Under the pieces are notes generated by a model. That model saw only the letters and a list, made by a program, of their open reading frames with translations, ran no database searches and was not told where the DNA came from. Positions 5,494 to 12,860 of a DNA stretch of 17,753 bases are shown piece by piece. The first letter of the stretch is position 1, and the number at the start of each line of letters is the position of its first letter. Source of the stretch: CAYXRK01 sp964467615 (GTDB lineage: Bacteria; Hydrogenedentota; Hydrogenedentia; Hydrogenedentales; GCA-2746185); NCBI GenBank assembly GCA_964467615.1, contig CAYXRK010000095.1, forward strand, positions 1-17,753, given 5' to 3'. Both the position numbers and the translations under genes were made by a program.

Positions 5494-5889
5494 AGAATGA
5501 CCTCGATCATGCCCTTTGGGACGCCGAGACGATCTCGGTAAAGAAATCGCCGACCAACTCGTCGAACCCTTCTTGATCCACAACGGCGATGTCCAAAAAC
5601 GGCAAACCGTCACGCAATTCCTCCGTCGCGGCACGATCTCTGCGACGGCCAGCGACAAAGAGCAAAACGCAGTCGACATCGTTCGGTTCCACGATAACGG
5701 TGGCGAAACTTCCGTTCAATACGATCCGCTCGACACCAGCCCGGACGGCCAACTCCACCATCCATCGCACCGACTCCATCTGCACGCGCCGAAGCTCGGA
5801 TTCCTGTCCAAGGCGCCCTCGATCTCCGTCAACGTGGCGGGATGAATACCAGGCGGCAGGAAGCCCGACTCGCCAAACGGAGGGATCAT
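5490..5889 (-). pseudogene. DUF6932 nucleotidyltransferase-like protein, broken by two frameshifts
   Basis: Three adjacent pieces in different frames rebuild one DUF6932 protein. Piece 1 (from ATG 5889) is MIPPFGESGFLPPGIHPATL followed by TEIE. Piece 2 (about 5815-5537) is RLGQESELRRVQMESVRWMV... with the core ERIVLNGSFATVIVEPNDVDCVLL, the GSF...DxD motif of the nucleotidyltransferase fold. Piece 3 (5534-5490) is DRLGVPKGMIEVIL and a stop. At each junction two bases are left over (5817-5816 and 5536-5535), which fits loss of one base in a codon. Restored length is about 135 aa, near the family norm. The middle piece alone could be read from GTG 5785 to a stop at 5507 (92 aa), lacking both ends. 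It starts 20 nt after the mazF stop and its true stop overlaps the coiled-coil start. Either the gene is decaying or the assembly has two indel errors. Confidence 0.8.
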
Positions 5890-5908
5890 TTCGAATCTCG
5901 GTAAGTGT

Positions 5909-6244
5909 TCACCCGTAACTATTACGCAAGCCGAGTTGCACCACCAATGCCTGTTCGACCTTGGTCATGTCGGCGGGCGCCAGTTTTGCAATGCGATTTA
6001 GTAGTCGCAGCTTGCTTACCGTCGTCAGTTGGTCGGCCATCGCCTTGTTTCGGGCCTTCCGAAGCATTACCACGGCTTCGCTCGGATACACGTGATCAAC
6101 CTTCGACGTCAGCGGTACGACCTGCACGCGGTTCAGGTGGCGGTTGGCTGCGTCGTTGCTGACAATCACGGCTGGGCGCTTCTTCTGGATTTCACCGCCC
6201 GCCGATGGAGCGAAGTCTACCCACCAAACTTCACCGCGCTTCAT
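5909..6244 (-). CDS. mazF: MazF/PemK-family toxin (mRNA endoribonuclease)
   Basis: The protein has 111 aa, the usual size for MazF. It opens KRGEVWWVDFAPSAGGEIQK, then KRPAVIVSND with the conserved RP-A-V-I-V strand whose arginine is catalytic in MazF, and VQVVPLTSK with the conserved threonine. MazF toxins are ribonucleases that cleave mRNA at short sequences and stall growth; the cleavage site here cannot be read from sequence. The start ATG (6244, with an alternative GTG at 6247) lies inside the 3' end of mazE, an overlap of 14 nt, typical of coupled antitoxin-toxin pairs. The DUF6932 gene follows 20 nt downstream on the same strand. Confidence 0.92.
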   Translation of the reverse strand: MKRGEVWWVDFAPSAGGEIQKKRPAVIVSNDAANRHLNRVQVVPLTSKVDHVYPSEAVVMLRKARNKAMADQLTTVSKLRLLNRIAKLAPADMTKVEQALVVQLGLRNSYG

Positions 6245-6461
6245 CACTCACGTCGCCAACGGTGGACTCTGCCCACGCCAACGCCTGAGTCTCGCGGTCT
6301 TCGTCTCGCGCCATATGCAGATACGCCGCATCGAGGTCGGCCGAAATCACGTGGGGACGCACCAAGCGCTCGATAAACCCGCTAATCCGGCGGCGGCCCA
6401 CAACCTCGTGGAGCCCCTCATAGATGTGCTCATCGATGCTGATGGTTAGTTTCTTTTGCAT
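6231..6461 (-). CDS. mazE: MazE-like antitoxin, ribbon-helix-helix type
   Basis: The protein has 76 aa. The N-terminus MQKKLTISIDEHIYEGLHEV and the following GRRRISGFIERLVRPHV form the ribbon-helix-helix DNA-binding part (strand KLTISI, helix, turn, helix). The acidic C-terminal tail (RDEDRETQALAWAESTVGDV) is the kind that wraps the toxin. GGGAGG 8 nt before ATG 6461 is a strong ribosome site, in keeping with higher antitoxin than toxin synthesis. It overlaps mazF. A promoter and a palindromic operator lie just upstream, indicating autorepression by the MazE/MazEF complex. Confidence 0.9.
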   Translation of the reverse strand: MQKKLTISIDEHIYEGLHEVVGRRRISGFIERLVRPHVISADLDAAYLHMARDEDRETQALAWAESTVGDVSDEAR

Positions 6462-6476
6462 CGCTTCGACCCTCCC

Positions 6477-6500
6477 GTATACGTATTCGTGTACGTATAC
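6477..6500 (-). promoter_or_regulatory. mazEF operator palindrome
   Basis: GTATACGTA (6477-6485) and TACGTATAC (6492-6500) are perfect inverted copies around a 6-nt spacer. It lies 16 nt upstream of the mazE start and overlaps the -10 box. This is the expected place and form of an operator for a ribbon-helix-helix antitoxin. Confidence 0.8.
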
Positions 6501-6525
6501 TAACCACCGAGCAGTCCTCCGTCAA
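6497..6525 (-). promoter_or_regulatory. mazEF promoter
   Basis: On the minus strand TTGACG (6525-6520, 5/6 to consensus), a 17-bp spacer and TAGTAT (6502-6497, 4/6) form a sigma-70-type promoter. The -10 runs into the palindromic operator, so bound antitoxin would block RNA polymerase. Confidence 0.65.
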
Positions 6526-6598
6526 TCTCACCGGATTCCGCTGCCCCCTGCGTTGAAGCTATTCGCCCCTCCAGCCCCGAAACTCTAATCTCCAATCG

Positions 6599-6747
6599 TT
6601 GAACTTTGGACGCTCTTCCTCCGCGGCCCTCCGCGCGTCATCGCGATCATTACGTTAGAGCTCGTCGCCCTTCACCCTTCAAAACCCGATACCCGATACC
6701 CGATACCCCAGACCCGAAACCCACTTGTTGAACTTTGAACCTTGAAC
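6599..6747. repeat. Low-complexity intergenic repeats: three ACCCGAT tandem copies and TTGAACTTTG copies
   Basis: ACCCGAT occurs three times in tandem (6684-6704), followed by the related ACCCC and ACCCGAAACCC. TTGAACTTTGGAC at 6599 and TTGAACTTTGAACCTTGAAC at 6728-6747 are copies of another short motif. The whole gap between the mazEF promoter and the SGNH gene stop (6526-6754) has no gene. Confidence 0.65.
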
Positions 6748-6754
6748 GCCCTTT

Positions 6755-7834
6755 CTACTTCATCGCCCCATAAATCGTCTCAGCCGCAAGCCCCATCCCC
6801 TTTGCGTTCCAATGCCCATCGCGTTCGTAGTACAACGACCCCGGATTCTCCTGCGACCCAAACACCGCGCGTAGGTCCACCACCCTAACCCCCTCCACAC
6901 TCTCCGCCCACGCCACGATCCGGTCATACGCCTTTGATTCCAGTGTTGCTCCACTCACCACCGCCGCCCGCGAAGGAACCAACACCAAAATCAACTTCCC
7001 ATCCGTCCGATCCGTCCGAACTTTCTCGTCCACTCCCTCCACAACCTCAACCGCCTTCTCGCAACTCTCAATCACCTCCTCAATCTGCTTCTCCCTCGGC
7101 CCCGCCACCGACATCCGCTCGCCCCGCGCGCGCCGCTCGAGCACGCCGAACAACCCCGCGTAACCCTGCGCGTGTGTCTCGAACCATCGCTCCATCGCGC
7201 TCGCTGGCAACGACGGCCCGCACCAGGTCCCCGAATGAAACGTAAACCAATCCAGCCCCGACTCCCGCCACGTGTGAAAGTCTTCTGTCTCCGCGAAGTC
7301 GTTCTCGAAAATTCCGTACACGATCCACTTCGGCGTCAACGGCAACGCATACTTCTCCAGCGCGATGGTGTACTGCGGCGGCGCTTGACGATGAATCGCC
7401 AAGTTGTAATAGGTGAGCCCCTGCGCCGCGAAAAAATCATGAAACGTGTCCGCTGCATGTTCGATAAACGAATCGCCGATCCCGACCACATCCACCGCGT
7501 TTCCCGCCTCGCGGTCCGCAATGGATCCCTCCGCTTCGATAAACCCCCACGCGTCTGTGGTCAGCGGCACATGCACCGAGTCTTCGTACCCCAACACGAT
7601 GCCTTCCGCCGCCGTCACGTTAGGCCGCCACTTAAACCCGACCTCCTCGTCCAGCACGAGCCACTTCTGAATCGCCGCCACCTCCGGCAACGGCCCCCTC
7701 ACCGGCTCCGCATAGCGCCACCGCAACGGAAACTCCACAACCACTAAAGTGGTCAAAACTACGCCAACCGCAAGAGCAAAATTCCGGAACTTCCGAGTAA
7801 TCCGACGACCGTTCCTCGACCGTTGACCAGGCAT
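6755..7834 (-). CDS. Membrane-anchored SGNH/GDSL hydrolase-like protein
   Basis: The protein has 359 aa. A basic N-terminus precedes one hydrophobic helix (about residues 18-34), a signal anchor placing the rest outside the membrane. The SGNH fold is shown by VDVVGIGDSFIEHA (block I, nucleophile Ser122), YGIFENDF (Asn178, block III-like) and ERDGHWNAKGM (Asp339, His341, block V). Such proteins hydrolyse or transfer acyl groups, often acetyl on glycans; the substrate is not evident. It is monocistronic on the minus strand, divergent from the efflux operon. The start at 7834 has only GGGA 11 nt upstream, so the ribosome site is weak, but the basic-hydrophobic N-terminus supports it. Confidence 0.85.
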   Translation of the reverse strand: MPGQRSRNGRRITRKFRNFALAVGVVLTTLVVVEFPLRWRYAEPVRGPLPEVAAIQKWLVLDEEVGFKWRPNVTAAEGIVLGYEDSVHVPLTTDAWGFIEAEGSIADREAGNAVDVVGIGDSFIEHAADTFHDFFAAQGLTYYNLAIHRQAPPQYTIALEKYALPLTPKWIVYGIFENDFAETEDFHTWRESGLDWFTFHSGTWCGPSLPASAMERWFETHAQGYAGLFGVLERRARGERMSVAGPREKQIEEVIESCEKAVEVVEGVDEKVRTDRTDGKLILVLVPSRAAVVSGATLESKAYDRIVAWAESVEGVRVVDLRAVFGSQENPGSLYYERDGHWNAKGMGLAAETIYGAMK

Positions 7835-7890
7835 TTTGAAGACATTCCCAAGCGTTTTTTGCGGCTTCTTGCGGCTATTCTACGCGATCC

Positions 7891-7920
7891 GAGGGCGTTT
7901 TCAGGTCGAAAAACGCCCTC
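7891..7920. other. Perfect 11-bp hairpin between divergent genes
   Basis: GAGGGCGTTTT (7891-7901) and AAAACGCCCTC (7910-7920) pair perfectly around an 8-nt loop. Neither side ends in a T-tract. It sits 57 bp upstream of the SGNH start and about 47 bp before the TetR -35 box. It could be a structured 5' leader of the SGNH mRNA or a protein site. Confidence 0.6.
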
Positions 7921-7966
7921 CAAACACCCGGAACCATACCTCTTATTCGGTGTTTACGCATCGTAT

Positions 7967-7995
7967 TTGAACACCTAACGAACGTTAGGTATAAT
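7967..7995 (+). promoter_or_regulatory. Promoter of the tetR-RND efflux operon
   Basis: TTGAAC (7967-7972), a 17-bp spacer and a perfect TATAAT (7990-7995) form a strong sigma-70-type promoter. Transcription would start about 7 nt further on, at about 8002-8003, which coincides with an in-frame ATG (8003). The spacer is filled by the operator. Confidence 0.85.
7973..7990 (+). promoter_or_regulatory. TetR operator, perfect palindrome in the promoter spacer
   Basis: ACCTAACGAACGTTAGGT: two perfect 8-bp arms with a 2-bp centre. It fits exactly between the -35 and -10 boxes, so repressor bound here would exclude RNA polymerase. This is the size and location expected of a TetR-family autoregulatory site. 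Confidence 0.88.
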
Positions 7996-8002
7996 GATCC
8001 GA

Positions 8003-8626
8003 ATGGCTATCACAACGACAAAATACCCCGACTCCGCGGTCAAGCCCGAGACCCGCGAACGCCTGCTAAGCGCGGCGATAACCCTTTTTGCAGAAAAGGG
8101 TTACGACGCAACAAGCATCCGCGAAATCATCGATGCCGCTGGCGTAACGCGCCCTGCCCTCTACTACTACTTCGAGAACAAAGAGGCCCTCTTCACGCAC
8201 TTGGTCCAACAACAATTCGCGCTCGCCACCGCCGAAATCGACCAAATTTTCATCTCTATCGCAGATTGCCCACAACGCCTCCGCGCCCTCGCCAAAACCG
8301 TCTTCAAACGCGCCAAAAGCTCCCCGGAAATGCTCCGAATTCTCCTCAATTTCTTTTTCGCGCCCACGATCGATGAAATGCGCCTCGATAAAGAAGCCCT
8401 CGGCCGCGAACGCTTCGATCGAATCGTCGCCATTATGCGCGAAGGCGTGGCGTCCGGAGAGGTTCGCGGGCAACCCGAGGCGCTCGCTCTGGCGTTTAGC
8501 GCGCTGGTCGATATGCACGTCATGGCCACCATCTACGATGAATCTGTCTTAACAGACGAACTAGCCGATGCGCTTGTGGACCTGTTTCTGCACGGTGCGG
8601 CGCCAACGCAAAAAAGGAAAAAGTAA
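8003..8626 (+). CDS. TetR/AcrR-family repressor of the efflux operon
   Basis: The protein has 207 aa. The N-terminal TetR DNA-binding domain is clear: RERLLSAAITLFAEKGYDAT, SIREIIDAAGVTRPALYYYF and ENKEALFTHLV (about residues 19-68), the classic helix-turn-helix with the YYYF recognition region. The rest is the helical ligand-binding and dimerisation domain. An ATG at 7994 is also in frame but overlaps the -10 box, so it cannot be on the main transcript; the ATG at 8003 falls at the predicted transcription start, implying a leaderless mRNA. The stop overlaps the adaptor ATG by one base (TAATG). It probably represses itself and the pump genes until a toxic ligand binds. Confidence 0.9.
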   Translation: MAITTTKYPDSAVKPETRERLLSAAITLFAEKGYDATSIREIIDAAGVTRPALYYYFENKEALFTHLVQQQFALATAEIDQIFISIADCPQRLRALAKTVFKRAKSSPEMLRILLNFFFAPTIDEMRLDKEALGRERFDRIVAIMREGVASGEVRGQPEALALAFSALVDMHVMATIYDESVLTDELADALVDLFLHGAAPTQKRKK

Positions 8627-9702
8627 TGCGAAAGTTCTTCACGACAGTGTTGGTTTGTTTTGGAGTCGTCGCGGTGGGCGCGGCGATCCTCTTCCTCAAT
8701 ATGCGCCGAGGAAATTCTGACGACAGCCAGGTCGTCGAAGCGGTCGTTCAAGAGCGGCATCCCAATGTCGCCGTGCAGGCCGTCAAAAGTCAAAACGTCG
8801 ACGATCTTCTGTACTTAACAGGCCGGGTTGCTCCTTGGGAAGAAGTAACGTTGAGTTCGGAAATCCGGGGCAAGATCGAGTGGCAGGGCGTGGAGGAAGG
8901 GGACGTTGTCCGCGCGGGACAGGAACTGATCAAAGTCAACACGACCTCGATACAAGTGTCGATGGATCGCGCAACAGCGGAATTCAAACTCGCCGAGCAA
9001 GAACTCGCGCGAATAGAGGAACTCCGGGGAGAAGGGATTAGCTCGCCGCAAGACTTCGATAGGGCCGTTACCCAACGCGATGCGATGCGCGCCGCACTGA
9101 AGCAGTTCGAGATTCAGCTGGAACAAAGCGTTGTGACCGCCGAATTCGATGGCATCGCCGACACGCTTGAGCATGAGCAGGGCGAATACGTCGAAGCCGG
9201 ATCGGCGCTCGTGCGCTTAGTCCAAGTCGACAAAGTGAAGGTGTTGATCGGACTTCCGGAGCGAGAGGTGACGCTGATACACCAAGGCGACCACGTGAAT
9301 CTGGTGCTCGATGCCTATGAAGGCCGCGAGTTCGAGGGAACGTTTTACCGCATCGCCACGTCCGCGGACTTGACCACGCGGACATTCTTGGCAGAAGTGG
9401 AAGTGGTAAACCCGGAGGGTTTGCTCAAACCCGGCATGATTGCAAGGGCCGCCATCGTCCGCAAGAATTATCCAAACGCGATCACCGTCCCCTTGTTCTC
9501 GGTGGTAACGCGAGAGTCGCAGCGGTACGTCTTCGTCGAGAAAGACGCCGTCGCGCAGATGCGCCCAGTGACGATCGGATTTTTCCAGAAGGACGTCGTC
9601 CATATTGTCGACGGTCTAAGCGACGGAGACCGGGTCATCGTCGCCGGACATCGGGAATTGTCGGACGGTGATCGCGTTGTGGTGAGGGAACCCACGTCGT
9701 GA
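8626..9702 (+). CDS. RND efflux periplasmic adaptor (membrane fusion protein)
   Basis: The protein has 358 aa. An N-terminal hydrophobic segment (about residues 5-25) without a lipobox cysteine indicates a signal anchor. Then follow the barrel-sandwich/biotinyl-lipoyl half (GRVAPWEEVTLSSEIRGKIE and GDVVRAGQELIKVN), an alpha-hairpin (about residues 107-165), the second lipoyl half (VTAEFDGIADTLEHEQGEYV), a beta-barrel, and a membrane-proximal domain ending DGLSDGDRVIVAGHRELSDG. This is the AcrA/MexA plan: it links the pump to an outer-membrane channel across the periplasm. AGGAA precedes the ATG. The stop overlaps the pump start by 4 nt (GTGA). No outer-membrane TolC-like gene is in the window. 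Confidence 0.93.
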   Translation: MRKFFTTVLVCFGVVAVGAAILFLNMRRGNSDDSQVVEAVVQERHPNVAVQAVKSQNVDDLLYLTGRVAPWEEVTLSSEIRGKIEWQGVEEGDVVRAGQELIKVNTTSIQVSMDRATAEFKLAEQELARIEELRGEGISSPQDFDRAVTQRDAMRAALKQFEIQLEQSVVTAEFDGIADTLEHEQGEYVEAGSALVRLVQVDKVKVLIGLPEREVTLIHQGDHVNLVLDAYEGREFEGTFYRIATSADLTTRTFLAEVEVVNPEGLLKPGMIARAAIVRKNYPNAITVPLFSVVTRESQRYVFVEKDAVAQMRPVTIGFFQKDVVHIVDGLSDGDRVIVAGHRELSDGDRVVVREPTS

Positions 9703-12700
9703 AGGTCACCAATTTCGCGATAGATCGCAGCACCACGGTCTTCGTATCGCTACTTCTGATCACGGCGATGGGGCTGTACGCGTATTTCACGTTGCCGCGC
9801 GAGGCGATGCCCGAGATAACTATCCCGTACGTGATCGTCATGTCGATGTATCCCGGCGTGTCGCCCACCGACATGGAAACCCTCGTGACCATGCCGATCG
9901 AACGCCAACTCATGGGGCTCGCGGGCGTCGAGAAACTATCGAGCACCAGCGGCGAAGGCGCATCGATCATCACCGTGGAATTCGACGCGGACGAACCCCT
10001 TTCCGATTCGGTGCAAAAGGTGCGAGACAAGGTTTCCATGGCCCGGGCGGACTTGCCGCCCGACATGATTCAAGAACCCATCGTGCAAGAAGCCAATTTC
10101 AGCGACATGCCGGTGGTCCTCGTAAACATGCGCGGAGAGGTCGGGCTGGCGGAACTCACCGAACTCGGCAAGGACATCGAGGAACGCATCGAGACGCTTC
10201 CGGGCGTATTGAAGGTCGACATCACCGGCGACATGGAGCGCGAGATCCAGATCATTGTCGATCCGGTGCGGGCCACGAACTATGGGACCTCGATGTCGGA
10301 ACTCGCGCAGCTAGCGATTCGCGAGAACGTAAACACCCCCGCCGGCTCGATGGAATTGGGATCGGCCAAGTATTCGTTGCGCGTGCCCGGCGAGATTAGC
10401 GGGGCGGAGGAATTGCGCGACCTCGTCGTGCGCCAAAATAAAGATGGCGTGGTGTACTTGCGTGACCTCGCCGAAGTCACGGACGGCTACAAAGAAGTTC
10501 AAACGTATTCGCGCTTAAACGGCGAGCCGTCGGTCACGCTTTCGGTCATGAAGCGGCCGGGCGCGAACATTATTGAAGTCGCGGACCAGGTAAAGACGTT
10601 CGTGGCAGAGGCGCAAACGCGCATTCCGGACGGCGTTTCACTTGCGATTACGGCGGACATGTCCAAAGATATTCGCGTTCGCGTGGAGGGTCTCGAGAGC
10701 AATATTCTTTCCGGCCTCATCCTTGTCGTTGGCGGCCTGTTCCTCTTTCTTGGCATTACAAACGCGCTATTCGTCGCAACGGCAATCCCGATCTCTCTGC
10801 TCATTACGTTCATAACGATGCAGTTCTTGGGAATGAGTTTGAACAATGTGACGCTGTTTAGCTTAATGATCGCGTTGGGGATGCTCGTCGATAACGGCAT
10901 CGTCGTGGTGGAGAACATTTACCGACATGGCCAGATGGGAAAGTCCCGAGTGCAAGCGGCCAAGGACGGCTCCGCCGAAGTAGCGTTGCCGGTGATCGCT
11001 TCGACCGCGGTGACGGTCGCTGCGTTTTTCCCGATGATGTTCTGGCCGGGAATCATGGGCGAGTTCATGACGTACTTGCCTAAGACGGTGATCATCACGC
11101 TATTCGCGTCGCTATTCGTAGCAATAATTGTTAATCCGGCATTGGGCGGCGCGCTTGCCCGGCCAAAGCCGTCGAAGCGGCTGCAAGACGGCCAGACGGT
11201 ACTTGCGCACCCGGCGCTTCGGGCGTACGGAAGGTTTCTCGCGTCGGCGCTACGGTGGCGGGCGGTCACCCTGACAGTTTCCATCACGTCGCTCGTCGTA
11301 ATTCTTGGCGTCTATTTCAGCGATCTCAAATACAACTTTTTGCCCAGGATTGAACCCGATCAAGCGAATATCAACATCGAGGGGGCCGAGGGGGCGCGCC
11401 TCGATGCGACGGATGCCATCGCCAAGCGCATCGAGGGCATCGTCGAGCCGGAGAACGAGAACCTCGAGTACCTAATCACGCGGGTCGGCTCGCAGGCCGG
11501 CAGCATGAATCGGCGGCCCGGCGGCGGAGGTGGCGGCGTCGGCGCGACCACCCATCTCGGCGCCGTCACGTTGGACTTTCCCGACGCCGAGGAATCGAGT
11601 ACGACGCCCACGGACATCATCAGCCGCATCCGGGACGACTTTCAGGACATCGTCGGCGCGGACATTCGAGTCGAGGAGAGCAACAATATGGCGCCGCCCA
11701 CGGGCGCGCCAGTCCACCTCGAACTTTCCGGCGAAGAGTTCTCCGTGCTCGAAAAGATCGCCGCCGAGATACGGATCCGGATGCGAAACATTCCGGGCCT
11801 CCTGGATCTTCAGGACAACCTCGAAAAAGGCAAACCGGAAGTGCGCGTCGTCGTGGATCGCGAGAAGGCCCGGCTCGCTGGACTCGACACGCAGTTCATC
11901 GGCATGACGATACAAGCCGCCATCAACGGGCGAAAGGCGGGCGAGTACCGCGTCGGCGATGATGAATACGACGTAACGGTCCGCTTTCCCGAATGGTTCC
12001 GCGGTAACCTCGCATACATAGAAGGCATGAGCATCGTAAACTCGGCGGGCCAACCGATCCCATTTTCCAGCGTTGCAAAACTCGAAGAAGGCGTCGGCCT
12101 TGGTAGCGTAAACCGTCTGAACGGTAAGCGGGTCGTTACCATTCAAGCGGAAGCGGAAGGAGGGAAGGGGCCTCAGGTCCTCGCCGCGGTCCGTCAGGCG
12201 TTGGCCGACCTCGAACTACCGCCGGGATACTCGCTGGCCTACACCGGCGAAAATCAAGACATGCAGGACACGATGTTGTTCCTGGTCATCGCGTTCTTTG
12301 TCGCGCTGGTCTTGATTTCGCTCGTGCTCGTGACCGAGTTCAACTCGATCAAGCAAACTATGGTCATCATGTCGTCCGTCATTCTTTCGCTCGCGGGAGT
12401 ATTTTTGGGGCTCCTCATCTTCGACATGCCCTTTAGCGTCATGATGACCGGCATTGGCTGTGTCAGTCTGGCCGGCGTCGTCGTCAACAACGCGATTGTG
12501 CTGATCGATTTCGCGAACATACTGCGCGATCAAGGAAAAACTCCCGAAGAAGCGATTGTCGAGGCGGCGATCACGCGGTTTCGTCCGGTGATACTCGGCG
12601 CGGTCACGACCATTTTAGGGCTCATTCCGACCGCCGTCGGCATCTCATTCGATTTCCGCAAGATGGGATGGGCCGTAGGCGGCGCATCGAACGAATACTG

Positions 12701-12860
12701 GGGCCCGATGGCCGTCGCAATCGTATTCGGTTTGGGCTTTGCCACCGCCCTCACACTTGTAGTCGTTCCGACACTCTATTGCATGGCGGCAGGCCGCCCG
12801 AAATCGATCCAAAATGAAGTCAGCGGACTTATTTTCGCCAGCGAAGCGATTGCGAAGTAA
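9699..12860 (+). CDS. RND-family efflux pump, inner-membrane transporter (AcrB-like)
   Basis: The protein has 1053 aa, full length for hydrophobe/amphiphile RND pumps. It opens with the first helix (NFAIDRSTTVFVSLLLITAM) and the family PREAMPEI motif, and shows two large periplasmic halves and two six-helix blocks. The proton-relay helix 4 reads GMLVDNGIVVVEN: Asp398 matches AcrB D407, but D408 is replaced by Asn399. In the second half GVVVNNAIVLIDFA has Asn930 where AcrB has K940. Both changes are common in a branch of AcrB-like proteins from other phyla, so the pump is probably functional with a variant relay. A glycine run (PGGGGGGVGATTHLG, about residue 607) is inserted in the second periplasmic half. 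Substrate is unknown. Coupled by 4-nt overlap to the adaptor. Confidence 0.95.
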   Translation: MKVTNFAIDRSTTVFVSLLLITAMGLYAYFTLPREAMPEITIPYVIVMSMYPGVSPTDMETLVTMPIERQLMGLAGVEKLSSTSGEGASIITVEFDADEPLSDSVQKVRDKVSMARADLPPDMIQEPIVQEANFSDMPVVLVNMRGEVGLAELTELGKDIEERIETLPGVLKVDITGDMEREIQIIVDPVRATNYGTSMSELAQLAIRENVNTPAGSMELGSAKYSLRVPGEISGAEELRDLVVRQNKDGVVYLRDLAEVTDGYKEVQTYSRLNGEPSVTLSVMKRPGANIIEVADQVKTFVAEAQTRIPDGVSLAITADMSKDIRVRVEGLESNILSGLILVVGGLFLFLGITNALFVATAIPISLLITFITMQFLGMSLNNVTLFSLMIALGMLVDNGIVVVENIYRHGQMGKSRVQAAKDGSAEVALPVIASTAVTVAAFFPMMFWPGIMGEFMTYLPKTVIITLFASLFVAIIVNPALGGALARPKPSKRLQDGQTVLAHPALRAYGRFLASALRWRAVTLTVSITSLVVILGVYFSDLKYNFLPRIEPDQANINIEGAEGARLDATDAIAKRIEGIVEPENENLEYLITRVGSQAGSMNRRPGGGGGGVGATTHLGAVTLDFPDAEESSTTPTDIISRIRDDFQDIVGADIRVEESNNMAPPTGAPVHLELSGEEFSVLEKIAAEIRIRMRNIPGLLDLQDNLEKGKPEVRVVVDREKARLAGLDTQFIGMTIQAAINGRKAGEYRVGDDEYDVTVRFPEWFRGNLAYIEGMSIVNSAGQPIPFSSVAKLEEGVGLGSVNRLNGKRVVTIQAEAEGGKGPQVLAAVRQALADLELPPGYSLAYTGENQDMQDTMLFLVIAFFVALVLISLVLVTEFNSIKQTMVIMSSVILSLAGVFLGLLIFDMPFSVMMTGIGCVSLAGVVVNNAIVLIDFANILRDQGKTPEEAIVEAAITRFRPVILGAVTTILGLIPTAVGISFDFRKMGWAVGGASNEYWGPMAVAIVFGLGFATALTLVVVPTLYCMAAGRPKSIQNEVSGLIFASEAIAK

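Noticed and set aside
6684..6720. Possible CRISPR or iteron array
   Set aside because: Units are 7 nt without spacers, only three are exact, and no replication or cas gene is nearby.
6934..7747. Plus-strand proline/arginine-rich frames over the SGNH gene
   Set aside because: They mirror the SGNH coding strand, with biased Pro/Arg composition typical of antisense frames.
7994..8002. ATG at 7994 as the TetR start
   Set aside because: It overlaps the perfect TATAAT (-10), so it should not be on the main transcript; the in-frame ATG at 8003 fits the transcription start.
11472..12146. A 224-aa minus-strand frame inside the RND pump gene
   Set aside because: It lies fully within a well-conserved pump gene and shows no family features.
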